Shown here one piece after another: positions 32,096-41,255 of a stretch of 64,000 nucleotides of DNA. The position numbers were made by a program, and so were the translations under genes. Position 1 is the first letter of the stretch. Every line of letters starts with the position of its first letter. Source of the DNA: CBIHON01 sp966211965 (GTDB lineage Bacteria > Pseudomonadota > Gammaproteobacteria > Burkholderiales > Burkholderiaceae_D); contig CBIHON010000007.1 in NCBI GenBank assembly GCA_966211965.1, positions 1 through 64,000 of the forward strand, written 5' to 3'. The notes under the pieces were generated by a model, which searched no databases, had not been told where the DNA came from, and saw only the letters and a program-made list of their open reading frames with translations.

Positions 32096-34045
32096 TTAAC
32101 ATTGCCAAAGGTCTTCAGTGGATACCTGCGGCATCGTCGTTCTTCCAAGCTCGATATGCAACCGGTGCCAGGTTGCATACGCCAGCATGCCGTATACGTA
32201 TTCGGCATATTTCCAGTTCGTATCGCACAGCTCCACATACCGTCGGATGAGGCCGGTATCGCATCCCGCCAAACACGGCGGTTCGCGATCGACGAGAATG
32301 GCACGGGCGGCTTTCTTGAATCGGTCATCGACCCACAGGTGCAACGGAGAAGCGAAGCCGACCTTTTTCCCATACAGGACTTCGTCGGGAATATGTCCTT
32401 GATAAGCAGCCTTCAAAATGTATTTCTTCTCGCGCTTCGGTCCGAGCTTTTCCGAGGAAGGTATCGACAGCATCAGTTCGACCAGCCTGTGATCCAGAAA
32501 CGGCGGGCGGTTCTCGATCGAATGCGCCATGCCGGCATAATCGGTCTGATTGGTCTGGTTGGCCGCGATCGTGGAATACAGGTCAAGATATTCCAGCGCG
32601 TTCACCACATCTCCATCAAAGAACTCGTTCAAATACTCGCCGTATCCGCCGTCCAGTTCGGCGCCGTCATACTCGTTCCCGAACAAGGCTGCCACTTGCC
32701 ATGGATACATCAGCCTGTTGCGGAAGATATGCTTGCGCGCGTAGGTGCGAGGGAAATCGCGCCAGGCGGACAACCACTCATACACGACGCGCGGCATGCC
32801 GCTTCCCGAGGCCGCCATCGGCCGCAGCATCGCCAGCGTCAATTCCCGCATTGGGCGCGGCATGGCGGAAAACAGCCGCTCAACCCGATTGAACTCGTAC
32901 CATGGATAGCCGACGAAAAGCTCGTCGCCTCCGGAGCCTGACAACAACACCTTGACGTACTTCGACGCCTCGGCGGCGACCAGAAAATGGTTCATCGCCG
33001 GCGTCAGCAAATTGAGATTGTCCGCCGTCCAGACCGCGTTTGGAAGACTGTCCAGCATTTTCGACGTGCCCACCTTGATCACGTGATGGGTCGCGCCGAT
33101 GCGGCGCGCCATGATCGATGCGAACCGGACTTCGTCAGGAAAATAACGGTCGCTTTCCAGATCCACCGTGATGGAAACGACACGGTCGGAATGGCGTGCC
33201 GCATGATGCATCAAGATGCTGGAATCGATCCCCCCGCTCTGGCTGATGCCGAGAGGCACGTCCGAGCGCATCCACATGGACATCACTTCATCGATCTGGT
33301 CATAGACAAAAGCGTGAAGCTCTTTTCCTTTCGGGACGCCTTGCTTGCGCCGGGCCTCGACCCGTTCCCTGAGGTGGTAGTAACGCCGCTCCGTCACTTT
33401 TCCGTTTTCGGCGACCAGCATCCTGGCCGGCTTGACGCATTTCACTCCTTCGATGGTGGTGCGCGGAGGGAAAGCGAAATTTCCGTGGAAAAGCATCTGC
33501 ATCGCCAGCGGGTCCGCCTGCCGGGGCAGCAGGCCTGAAGCCAGGAGGGCCTTAATTTCGGAAGCGAACAGCAAGGCCTTTCCGGTGTCGGCGTAGAAAA
33601 GCGGCTTGATGCCGAAGCGGTCGCGAATCAGCAGGAGACGTTCGCGCCTGCGATCCCACAATACGATCGAGAACATGCCGACCAGCTGGTCGACGAATGC
33701 ATCGCCATATATTTCATACAGATGCGGAATGACTTCCGTATCCGAATGATCGGTCCGCAGACGATGCCCGGACTTGACGAGCATGTTCCGCAGCTCGACG
33801 TAGTTGACGATTTCTCCGTTCAGAAAACAGGCAATGGACCGGTCTTCATTGAATTGCGGCTGGCTCCCCCCTTCCATGTCGATAATGGACAAACGCCGGA
33901 ATGCAATGCCGATTCCATCGTCGGAAAATCCCGTTGCCTCGTCAGGACCGCGATGCGCCAAGGTCGCGCCCATCGACAAGGCCATCGACGCAAAGTCAGC
34001 GGTGTATTCCCGGGACAAGCGCAAAGCGCCGGCAAAGCCGCACAT
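32096..34045 (-). CDS. AsnB-like glutamine-dependent amidotransferase
   Basis: 649 residues. The N-terminal glutaminase has catalytic Cys2 (MCGFAGALRL), RLSIID and NGEIVNY. The synthetase domain has the PP-loop SQSGGIDSSI (268-277) and LSGSGGDELFVGYPW. Full-length relatives make asparagine, but in O-antigen and capsule loci AsnB paralogs amidate uronic acids or amino-acid groups. ATG 34045 follows AGAGGAA at good spacing and is required to expose Cys2. It is flanked by glycosyltransferases, which favours a sugar-modifying role (inference). Confidence 0.92.
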   Translation of the reverse strand: MCGFAGALRLSREYTADFASMALSMGATLAHRGPDEATGFSDDGIGIAFRRLSIIDMEGGSQPQFNEDRSIACFLNGEIVNYVELRNMLVKSGHRLRTDHSDTEVIPHLYEIYGDAFVDQLVGMFSIVLWDRRRERLLLIRDRFGIKPLFYADTGKALLFASEIKALLASGLLPRQADPLAMQMLFHGNFAFPPRTTIEGVKCVKPARMLVAENGKVTERRYYHLRERVEARRKQGVPKGKELHAFVYDQIDEVMSMWMRSDVPLGISQSGGIDSSILMHHAARHSDRVVSITVDLESDRYFPDEVRFASIMARRIGATHHVIKVGTSKMLDSLPNAVWTADNLNLLTPAMNHFLVAAEASKYVKVLLSGSGGDELFVGYPWYEFNRVERLFSAMPRPMRELTLAMLRPMAASGSGMPRVVYEWLSAWRDFPRTYARKHIFRNRLMYPWQVAALFGNEYDGAELDGGYGEYLNEFFDGDVVNALEYLDLYSTIAANQTNQTDYAGMAHSIENRPPFLDHRLVELMLSIPSSEKLGPKREKKYILKAAYQGHIPDEVLYGKKVGFASPLHLWVDDRFKKAARAILVDREPPCLAGCDTGLIRRYVELCDTNWKYAEYVYGMLAYATWHRLHIELGRTTMPQVSTEDLWQC

Positions 34046-34076
34046 CGGAGTTCCTCTCAGAGAAGGCAGGTGGGGC

Positions 34077-35006
34077 TCAAGCGAGATACCTACCCGCCTG
34101 ATAACGCACGACCGCATTGCCGACGAACGGAATACAGCTCGCAAGCTTGGCGACTGCCCAAAGGCTTCCCTTTTCAGGACACTCCCTCAATATCTGCCTG
34201 CATTCCGCCGTTCTGCCATTGGTCAATAATCGAACCGCCTTGGCGACATACGTTCTTTCAACGAACCTGCTCCGCACCCTGCGCCATGCATCGGCGTATT
34301 CCGCCATGCCATCCATCTTGTCTGCAAAGACCTTGCGCTCCTTGAAGAAGCGTTCCGGTTCCGACCAGGTTCCACTGGAGTGATGCACGCGCCATTTTGT
34401 CAGTACCTCGGGCACACCGGCCAGTTTCCAGTCTTTGCTCAGACGTACGATAAGGTCCATGTCCGACACATGGCTGAAGGCCGGATCAAAGGCATGAGAC
34501 AGGCTTTTGACTGCCGCAGTACGCATGACAACCGTCTCGAGGGAGACGAAATAAGACTTCGCCAAATCGTCGAAAACATAACCCTGTCTTGGAAATCGCG
34601 CTCCATACAGTTGCCGTTCCCTTCCTTCATCTGTAAAAAACAAGGTGTCGCAAATGACGATCCCCACTTCCGGGTCATCAAAAAGCGGCACTTGCCTCTC
34701 CAGTTTGTTGGGCAGCCATAAGTCGTCGGTATCGAGTACTGCGATCAGCGCTCCGGAGACGCGTTCGAACGCGGCAGCCCGGGCGCCGCCAAGATCGGTA
34801 TGCCGGTCGGCATAAAAATATTTGATCCGCGGGTCGCGATAACCAAGGCATATCTCGGCACTGGCATCGGTGGACTGGTTATCCCAGAACACGATTTCCC
34901 AGTTCCGATAGGTCTGCGCCAGCACGCTCTCGATCGCCGCCCTCAGATAGCGTTCGCCGTTGTAGCAGTTCATCAGGATGCTGACTAGCGGCTGTTCAGT
35001 ATGCAT
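34077..35006 (-). CDS. family 2 glycosyltransferase
   Basis: 309 residues. GT-A start PLVSILMNCYNGERYLRAAI, nucleotide-binding EIVFWDNQSTDAS and the DxD-like AVLDTDDLWLPNKL. The rest is an alpha-helical GT2 tail with a basic C-terminus. It overlaps the next epimerase gene by 11 bases. Sugar specificity is not readable. Confidence 0.92.
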   Translation of the reverse strand: MHTEQPLVSILMNCYNGERYLRAAIESVLAQTYRNWEIVFWDNQSTDASAEICLGYRDPRIKYFYADRHTDLGGARAAAFERVSGALIAVLDTDDLWLPNKLERQVPLFDDPEVGIVICDTLFFTDEGRERQLYGARFPRQGYVFDDLAKSYFVSLETVVMRTAAVKSLSHAFDPAFSHVSDMDLIVRLSKDWKLAGVPEVLTKWRVHHSSGTWSEPERFFKERKVFADKMDGMAEYADAWRRVRSRFVERTYVAKAVRLLTNGRTAECRQILRECPEKGSLWAVAKLASCIPFVGNAVVRYQAGRYLA

Positions 35007-35919
35007 TCAGGTTTCTCCTGTACCAGTCGATCGTTGCCGGCAAACCTTCGTCCAGTGAGATGCGCGGTTTCCATTCCAGCCGGGACCGCGCCTTGGTGAT
35101 GTCTGCATAGAGCGCCATGGACTCGCCGACCCGGTAAGGAATCTGGTCGAACAGCGGTTCGCCCGCGCCCACCAGGTTGCGGACGCGCGCAATCATCTCG
35201 GCAATGGATATACCGGTGCCGGAGGCAATGTTGATCACTTCACCGCAAACATCCGGCGACTCAAGCATTGCCAATATCCCCTTTGCCACGTCCTCGACGT
35301 AACAAAAGTCGCGCAATTGCGCACCGGCCGAGACTGGGAAACGCTGGTTCCGGAGGCATCCGAAAATCAACTGCGGCAAGAACCTCTTGTCTCCCTGACC
35401 GGGCCCGTAGACGAGGAACAAGCGCGCGATGGCCCCTGGAAAGCGCTCAGAGCGCCATAGGGTTTGCAGCAAATGGCCTGCGGCCACCCTGGCCAACGAG
35501 TAGGGAGAAATTGCTTGCTCCCGCATATCCTCCCGTTGGGGAGCTGCTGCCGATCCATACTCGTCGCTGCTGCCGATCTGGATAAATTTCTTAAGGACAT
35601 CCCGGTTGCATGCTGCGATCAGATGCATCACTCCTCTGAAGTGAGCATCGAGAATGTGCTGCCCACCGGCCCAGAACCCGCTATGGTCGATATATCCGCT
35701 GGCGTTGATCACATACTCGACATTGAATGCCTCTTGGAATTCCGCCGCAAACGAACTGTGGGAAATATCGCCTTTCAGATAGCGGACTTCCGGTACGGGA
35801 TTGGCGGCCCCGTTAAGCGAGAGAGACGTCACGGCATAGCCGCGCCTTTGCGCTTCAATGCAAAGGTGACGTCCAATAAACCCCGTCCCTCCCACGATCA
35901 GCAACCGGTCTTTTTTCAT
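34996..35919 (-). CDS. NAD-dependent epimerase/reductase, RfbJ-like extended SDR
   Basis: 307 residues. Rossmann motif LLIVGGTGFIGRHLCIEA, catalytic IGSSDEYG, and SPYSLARVAAGHLL in which Tyr is followed four residues on by Arg instead of Lys. The order and loop sequences remind me of CDP-abequose/CDP-4-keto-hexose reductases, which would complete the RfbF-RfbG-RmlC-like route, but this is tentative. ATG 35919 is used; a GTG six codons earlier is possible. It is co-directional with a radical SAM gene upstream. Confidence 0.82.
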   Translation of the reverse strand: MKKDRLLIVGGTGFIGRHLCIEAQRRGYAVTSLSLNGAANPVPEVRYLKGDISHSSFAAEFQEAFNVEYVINASGYIDHSGFWAGGQHILDAHFRGVMHLIAACNRDVLKKFIQIGSSDEYGSAAAPQREDMREQAISPYSLARVAAGHLLQTLWRSERFPGAIARLFLVYGPGQGDKRFLPQLIFGCLRNQRFPVSAGAQLRDFCYVEDVAKGILAMLESPDVCGEVINIASGTGISIAEMIARVRNLVGAGEPLFDQIPYRVGESMALYADITKARSRLEWKPRISLDEGLPATIDWYRRNLNAY

Positions 35920-35959
35920 GGATAACAAACCTTTCACGCTTCGATTGGTGAGTCGACGA

Positions 35960-36982
35960 TCAGCGCAGACGCTTTAATGCATAGCCTATCGAAGAGACGG
36001 GATGATTGACCGCGACCGACATTCCATAGCCACAACTACACTTTGGACATGTAAAGTCAAACATCTTCAATACGTCAGCGCGGTATTCGGGGAGCCCAAG
36101 AATTTCGGCTAAAGGACGGGTATTGATATTGTTCACCGGATCGAAAACATTGCAACCGGTACGCACCCCTCCGCTTGAGTCGATATGAACCTCAACAAAT
36201 CCCAAGACACAGTGCCGGAACTTGAAATCGCGGCTAGCGTAATAAGAACGCGCATTCTTGATAACCAACGGTGTTGCGATGCCTTTGGCCTCCAGAATTT
36301 CAAAGGCTTGCTCCATCTCTTCGTCGCTCGGCATCAAGTCTTTTATCTCGCTACCCGCGCGCTCCGATGAAAAAAAATATAATTCGTGTTCCAGAAGATT
36401 GAAATCGAAGTCGAAACCATGATCTCTACAGAAGTCGATCAAGGCCGCAAGCTCCGGAATGACTTTCTTGGTAAGCGTGGTAACGATCTTCTTCCTCTTG
36501 GATACCTTGCTTAACCCGCTTACCGCTTTCTTGAAATAACCCGGCACACCACGAATGACGTCGTTTACTCCCTCGAACCCGTCAACAGATACCGTCACAT
36601 GAGTAATAATTGAGTCATTAATCCAGTCGAGCTGTTTCTCGATCAGCAAACCATTCGTTGCCAGCACCACTTTGTCGAACCACGAAGGCTGGCAGGATTC
36701 GAGGATTTGCCGAAAATCCCGCCGCAGCAACGGCTCTCCGCCGGTAAAGCGCACGTTCCGGATATCAAGTTCATGCAATTCACCAAGCAAGCTTATTGCC
36801 CGCTCAGTGGTAATGCCATTGTTCCAATCGGATTTCCAGTAGTCGCAGGTTATGCATTTCGCATTGCAGTTTTCGGTAAGTTTAATGTTTGCGAGTAATG
36901 GGCTGATTCGACCGGGAAGCAGTCGCTTGGAATGTAAATTGGTGGCAATGACCAGTTGCGCCATGTCGAACAAGTGGGCCAT
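35960..36982 (-). CDS. radical SAM protein with SPASM-like C-terminal cysteines
   Basis: 340 residues. The iron-sulfur motif is CNAKCITC (Cys39, Cys43, Cys46), then RFTGGEPLLRRDFRQIL with the GGE SAM-binding turn. The C-terminus has a second cysteine set, CVLGF, GVRTGCN and FTCPKCSCGYG, as in SPASM or twitch proteins that hold an auxiliary cluster. Radical SAM enzymes in sugar loci epimerise, dehydrate or methylate sugars. The substrate is unknown. It lies between a QH-type transferase and the epimerase. Confidence 0.88.
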   Translation of the reverse strand: MAHLFDMAQLVIATNLHSKRLLPGRISPLLANIKLTENCNAKCITCDYWKSDWNNGITTERAISLLGELHELDIRNVRFTGGEPLLRRDFRQILESCQPSWFDKVVLATNGLLIEKQLDWINDSIITHVTVSVDGFEGVNDVIRGVPGYFKKAVSGLSKVSKRKKIVTTLTKKVIPELAALIDFCRDHGFDFDFNLLEHELYFFSSERAGSEIKDLMPSDEEMEQAFEILEAKGIATPLVIKNARSYYASRDFKFRHCVLGFVEVHIDSSGGVRTGCNVFDPVNNINTRPLAEILGLPEYRADVLKMFDFTCPKCSCGYGMSVAVNHPVSSIGYALKRLR

Positions 36983-37006
36983 AGTAGATCCTTCTAAAAG
37001 AATTGA

Positions 37007-38917
37007 TTAGCCCTCAGCTTCAATGACCGAAGAATCGATGCCGGCCTGCCTAGCCGCGAGGCCGAGCCAGGATGCCGCCAATGCCTCGACTTCTGATTCA
37101 TTCCAGGAGGCGAATTGGCGCAACATGAATGATGCGGCGCTTTCCATCTTTTCCTTGCGCTCCTGCGGGGAGACTTGCATCCAGTAACGAATGCGCTGCC
37201 GCACCTCGTCCAGCGAGCAAACCGGCGCAAACATCGGGTCGTCTTGTTCCCACCATCCCAGGGGATTGAATTGCAGCCCGCTTTCCGCGCCCAGTATGAC
37301 GATCGGTACGCCGCTGCAAACGGCTTCGACCAGCGTCCCGCTGCCCAGGCTGAGCATGCATATCGCCTTGCCGAGCCATTCCGACATCGGCCCTTCGCAC
37401 CACCGTACGCCGTCAGGCAAACCCGCCAGCCCCAGCTTGGCCAGCAATGCCATCCGGTCGTTGAACGGATGCGCCTTGACGGCGACCGGAATCGACCGGT
37501 CGAGCGATAATTCCAGCGCCTTGCCGAGCACCTCGACCGCGACCGGAAACGAGAGCGGCAGGGTTACCAGCACCACGGACGGATCGCCATGACGTACACC
37601 GGCATCCTTCCACAGGTACAAGTATCGCAGCGCCGGCCCGACCGTCATGCGGCTTGCCGGAAATCCGCTCTGCGTCAAGCCTCTCCGGTAGCCGGGTCCG
37701 TTGCAGACAATCTCGTCTGGAAAATAGCGTGCTCCGGCGCTGAAGCAGTTTTTCCATGCCGAGAATTTCAACATGAACGGCGTGACGGTCGTATGCTGGA
37801 ACCCGATGGCGCGCGCATTCGGATAATGCGCATGGAGCGCGGCCGTGATCGGCTTCTCAAGCGCCATGTTCTCGAACGGGAACAGAAAGGCATCGATCCG
37901 GAAGCCACGCGCCTTGAGCTGGGCAATCATCGAGCCGTATGCCAGGAATTGAATGAACATGGCGTGCGACGCTTGGCGCATCCGCTCTTTTTGCAGCAGA
38001 TCGCGGAGATCGATGCCTTTGAAATCGCCGGCATCCTTGGGAATACGGTACATGCGCAGCAACAACCGTATGCCGGCAATAATGTCCTGCAAGCGCATGA
38101 AGTCTTCCGGCACCAGGACATCTCCCTGCTTGCGCAGCCATGCGAATGCGGATCGAAAAGAGCGGCGAGTTTTGTGAGGACGCGCAATGCTGACCGTTTC
38201 GTATCCGCGCGATTTGAGAAAACCGGGCAATTGCGTGAAATACGCATTACGCAACACGCCATTCTCGCCCATGTCCGCATCGTTGACCCAGAAAAACAGC
38301 AAGGCTCGCGGCTTTCCCGTATCCGCAGGAAAGTCCGGCGCAAGATGCTTCGTTTGGCGTGCCGCCGTTACCCTGCGCGCGATGATCCCGAGCTTGACAA
38401 TCCAGCTCGCGAAAAAACGCGCCCATTCGCCGGCGAGGAAAATGCCATGCAAGAGCATCACCGTCCCGGGGACCTTGACCTCGTACCCCAGTTTCCTGAG
38501 ATGGCGGCCCATTGCCAGCAGAAGAGGCGCGCTGTCGATCACGATTGTGGCCGGCAGTTCCTCTTTCTCATGCATGTCGATCGCGATGCAGAGATAGCAA
38601 AGATTCAAAAAAAAGTCATTGCACGTCGTATCTTTTTCAGCCACTCCGCAATACCACCATGCCGGATCGTCCTGGTACTGCTTACCGGCATCCTCAAGCC
38701 ATTCCAGGTAAGGCATCTTCAATGCCCAGGCAGCATCATGCAGCTGCCTGCTCACCGATAGCCTGTTCTTCCCCAGCAGGCGCTCCCAATCGGCGAGGCG
38801 GACATAATTCTGGCCAAGGAACATCCAACGCGGCTCCCTGGCGACGCCGTACCAATGTCGAAGCGTCCTGCTCCGTGGGTAGATGCCCGGAATAAGATGA
38901 ACGATCGGTGCACTCAT
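37007..38917 (-). CDS. unrecognised GT-B-like protein with QH motif
   Basis: 636 residues. I do not recognise the family as a whole. The middle reads ARAIGFQHTTVTPFMLKF, and the C-terminal domain has PVAVKAHPFNDRM and SLGSGTLVEAVCSGVPIVIL. These look like the K-x-HP and GSG-x-x-x-E-x-x-x-x-G-x-P donor-site elements of GT-B sugar-phosphate or ulosonate transferases. The N-terminal 250 residues have no match I know. There is no signal or membrane helix apart from a hydrophobic piece near 155-185. ATG 38917 is chosen (MSAPIVHLIPG). A structured repeat lies directly upstream. Confidence 0.55.
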   Translation of the reverse strand: MSAPIVHLIPGIYPRSRTLRHWYGVAREPRWMFLGQNYVRLADWERLLGKNRLSVSRQLHDAAWALKMPYLEWLEDAGKQYQDDPAWWYCGVAEKDTTCNDFFLNLCYLCIAIDMHEKEELPATIVIDSAPLLLAMGRHLRKLGYEVKVPGTVMLLHGIFLAGEWARFFASWIVKLGIIARRVTAARQTKHLAPDFPADTGKPRALLFFWVNDADMGENGVLRNAYFTQLPGFLKSRGYETVSIARPHKTRRSFRSAFAWLRKQGDVLVPEDFMRLQDIIAGIRLLLRMYRIPKDAGDFKGIDLRDLLQKERMRQASHAMFIQFLAYGSMIAQLKARGFRIDAFLFPFENMALEKPITAALHAHYPNARAIGFQHTTVTPFMLKFSAWKNCFSAGARYFPDEIVCNGPGYRRGLTQSGFPASRMTVGPALRYLYLWKDAGVRHGDPSVVLVTLPLSFPVAVEVLGKALELSLDRSIPVAVKAHPFNDRMALLAKLGLAGLPDGVRWCEGPMSEWLGKAICMLSLGSGTLVEAVCSGVPIVILGAESGLQFNPLGWWEQDDPMFAPVCSLDEVRQRIRYWMQVSPQERKEKMESAASFMLRQFASWNESEVEALAASWLGLAARQAGIDSSVIEAEG

Positions 38918-38972
38918 GCTGCTTTCCATGAGCGGTTCGCCGTGGAGAGATGATTTCGGAGGACGGGTGAAT

Positions 38973-39112
38973 CGTAGGATGGGTGCAACCCATCACGATC
39001 AACCGTACACGTGATGGGCTTCCCCTGCAGGGCGGATGACCGCTTGCAAGCGGTCATCGTTTCGCCGGCGAATGACATGTCATTCGAAACCCCTGCTACA
39101 CCCCATCCTACG
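38973..39112. repeat. 140-bp structured repeat (outer stem with three inner hairpins)
   Basis: Outer arms CGTAGGATGGG (38973-38983) and CCCATCCTACG (39102-39112) are perfect complements. Inside are three further perfect hairpins: CCCATCACG with CGTGATGGG (38989-38997/39010-39018); GATGACCGCTTG with CAAGCGGTCATC (39035-39058, no loop); GAATGACA with TGTCATTC (39070-39085). The whole can fold as a cloverleaf. The outer sequence recurs at 54.5 kb. It is non-coding and lies between two operon genes. Confidence 0.75.
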
Positions 39113-39167
39113 CAATCATCCGGATGTTCTTCTGCTGGAATGCAACCGCAGATGACAGTACCTCGCA

Positions 39168-40046
39168 TCAGGAAAGCTCCTTCAGCTTCGTATATTGTCG
39201 CCCGATCTCGACCGCCTTCGGATCGTAGGCGCGGCACAAGCGCATGCCTCGATCGATCAGCGACGTGACCGTCTCCGGCGTCACGATGCCGAGGAAATAC
39301 AGTCCGGCCTCCTTGCAGGCATTCCAGATCCTGGTGCGCACCTCTTCCAGTTCGGGCGGCAGCGGGAAGCTTGGCTTCTCCGCATAACCGAATGACAACG
39401 CCATGTCGCCCAGCCCCCACTCGCCAAAGGCCAGGCCGGGAACACGCGCCGTTTCCTCGCAGCGTTGCGCCGCCCTGCGGTTTTCCATCTTCACGCCGAT
39501 GAGCAATTCGCCATCCGGATTGAGCGGCCAGGGATCGGCCTTGCGCATATAGTCCTTCTGCTCCACGCCCCAGATGTGGGCCGCGCTCTTTTCGCCGCCG
39601 TGTCCGCGCAAGCCGATTCCCAGCTTACCCGCCGGGTCGCTTGCTTGCAGCGGATAGCGGATCGCCTCGATCAAGGCTTGCACGCCCTCGGGCGATTCGG
39701 CATGGCACAGGATCAGGCCGTGCACGCCGCGCGCCAGCAATTGCTTGGCGATCCAGGCATTGGCGGCGACCACTTCACGGCTGCTGCCGTCGAACGGCAA
39801 TTCGGCGATGACGGCCGGCGTGCGATGGCCGCTCTGCGTCGGTCCGCCATCGACCAAGCCCCGCATGAACTGGTCCACGCCGGGCATGTCGAAAGCGCCG
39901 TGTTCGAGATCGAGCCGTATATAGTCGGCCCACGTCGAGGCCATCGCCTTGCCGTTTTCGTAGGTGAAATTGCTGGTGCTGTCGTAATAGACCGGCTGGT
40001 CCTGCTCCAACAGCTCGATCGCTTTATTGATGCGTTTTCTTTTCAT
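39168..40046 (-). CDS. HpcH/HpaI-family aldolase (class II, metal dependent)
   Basis: 292 residues. TIM-barrel aldolase related to HpaI, GarL and citramalyl-CoA lyases. IRLDLEHGAFDMP holds the usual D-x-EH segment, GVKMENRRAA supplies the metal Glu, and FGEWGLGDMALSFGY the metal Asp. They cleave or form C-C bonds between pyruvate and an aldehyde (2-keto-3-deoxy acids). Within a glycan locus it could build or trim an ulosonic acid. The stop of the preceding glycerate-kinase gene overlaps its start (ATGA). Confidence 0.85.
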   Translation of the reverse strand: MKRKRINKAIELLEQDQPVYYDSTSNFTYENGKAMASTWADYIRLDLEHGAFDMPGVDQFMRGLVDGGPTQSGHRTPAVIAELPFDGSSREVVAANAWIAKQLLARGVHGLILCHAESPEGVQALIEAIRYPLQASDPAGKLGIGLRGHGGEKSAAHIWGVEQKDYMRKADPWPLNPDGELLIGVKMENRRAAQRCEETARVPGLAFGEWGLGDMALSFGYAEKPSFPLPPELEEVRTRIWNACKEAGLYFLGIVTPETVTSLIDRGMRLCRAYDPKAVEIGRQYTKLKELS

Positions 40047-41209
40047 GATGAGGTGGCGACGGTTCCCCGCACGATATCGTTCTTCAACCTCGATGCCGCT
40101 CTTCTCAGGCAGCCGACGGCGACATCGCCGTTCAGATCTTCACCGGCTCGCATATCTTCCGCATAGATCGCATCGAACAGCCCGCACTCCTGCTCCACGG
40201 CGCCTACGACTGCAACGACTGGAACCTCGGCGGCTCTTGCGATTTCGGCGAGATAATGCGGCGACTTGCGGTGAACCGTGCTGCGATCCATTTTCCCTTC
40301 GCCGACGACCAGCAAATCGCTTTCCCGGATTTTCCCCAGCAGGCCCAGCTCGTCCGCGACCAGTTCCGCTCCGAGTCGAAGCTGCGCCCCCAAAAGGCCA
40401 AAAAGTCCCGCAGCCATGCCGCCCGCCGCACCAGCCATCGGAATGTCGACTTCCCGCCCAAGACAGCGGCGGATGGCATCGGCCATGTTTGCCAGCCCGC
40501 GCTCGAAATACGCAATCTCGACATCGCTGGCGCCCTTCTGAGGGCCGAACGTGGCGGCCTGCCCGCCCGCCCCCAGCAAAGGGGTGTCCACATCCGACGC
40601 GACCAGGATCTCGACCTGTTTCAGGTCGATCCGCAGGGCATCCAGCCGAATACGATCCACATCGACCAGGGAGAGCGCATTGAACCCGCTGTTGCACACC
40701 GGTTGCAAGACCCTGCCGTCGCGTCCGAGGAATTCCACGCCGAGCGCCTGGGCCAATCCCATGCCGCAATCGGTGGTGATGCCGCCGCCCAAGCCCACGA
40801 TGACGCGCCGATAACCACGCTCTGCCGCGTTCAAAATCATTTCCCCGACGCCATAAGAGGTGGCGACCATCGTCTGCCGTTCATGCGGCGCAAGAATCGC
40901 CGAGCCCGCGGCGTCGGCGATCTCCACCACCGCGGTCGGTCCCGCCGCCGTGCGCAAGAGGGCAAGCCTGGCCCATCGCCGGCGATACAGCGAATCGCGC
41001 ACCATGATCGGTTCCACCTCGCCGGGCAGAGAGCTTGTCAATACCTCGATCAGGCCATCGCCGCCGTCAGCCATCGGAACACAGGACAACTTGGCGTCGA
41101 TCCCGGACAAACCGTCCGCTATCGCCGCGCACGCTTCCGATGGGCGAAGAACGCCCTTGTGGCCATTGCTCGCTATCAGGATTCGTTTCGGCTTATGCAT
41201 GTGCTTCAT
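40043..41209 (-). CDS. glycerate kinase, GarK/GlxK type
   Basis: 388 residues. It begins ILIASNGHKGVLRPSEACAA and has PMADGGDGLIEVL, VGLGGGITTDCGMGLAQALG and VVGEGKMDRSTVHRKSP, all signature blocks of type I glycerate kinase, which makes 2-phosphoglycerate from D-glycerate and ATP. The family's usual Q-T-x-x-GK is changed to RSTVHRK here. ATG 41209 lies behind GAGG. Why it is in a glycan locus is discussed under findings; a phosphoglycerate or modified acid substrate is plausible. Confidence 0.88.
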   Translation of the reverse strand: MKHMHKPKRILIASNGHKGVLRPSEACAAIADGLSGIDAKLSCVPMADGGDGLIEVLTSSLPGEVEPIMVRDSLYRRRWARLALLRTAAGPTAVVEIADAAGSAILAPHERQTMVATSYGVGEMILNAAERGYRRVIVGLGGGITTDCGMGLAQALGVEFLGRDGRVLQPVCNSGFNALSLVDVDRIRLDALRIDLKQVEILVASDVDTPLLGAGGQAATFGPQKGASDVEIAYFERGLANMADAIRRCLGREVDIPMAGAAGGMAAGLFGLLGAQLRLGAELVADELGLLGKIRESDLLVVGEGKMDRSTVHRKSPHYLAEIARAAEVPVVAVVGAVEQECGLFDAIYAEDMRAGEDLNGDVAVGCLRRAASRLKNDIVRGTVATSS

Positions 41210-41255
41210 CAAGCGCGTTCCTCAATCGTCCACTACGCCGTTGATAAAGGAAAAT

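Noticed and set aside
37589..38761. 390-codon plus-strand frame opposite the QH-type transferase
   Set aside because: It is the antisense shadow of a gene with convincing GT-B motifs and has no recognisable domain.
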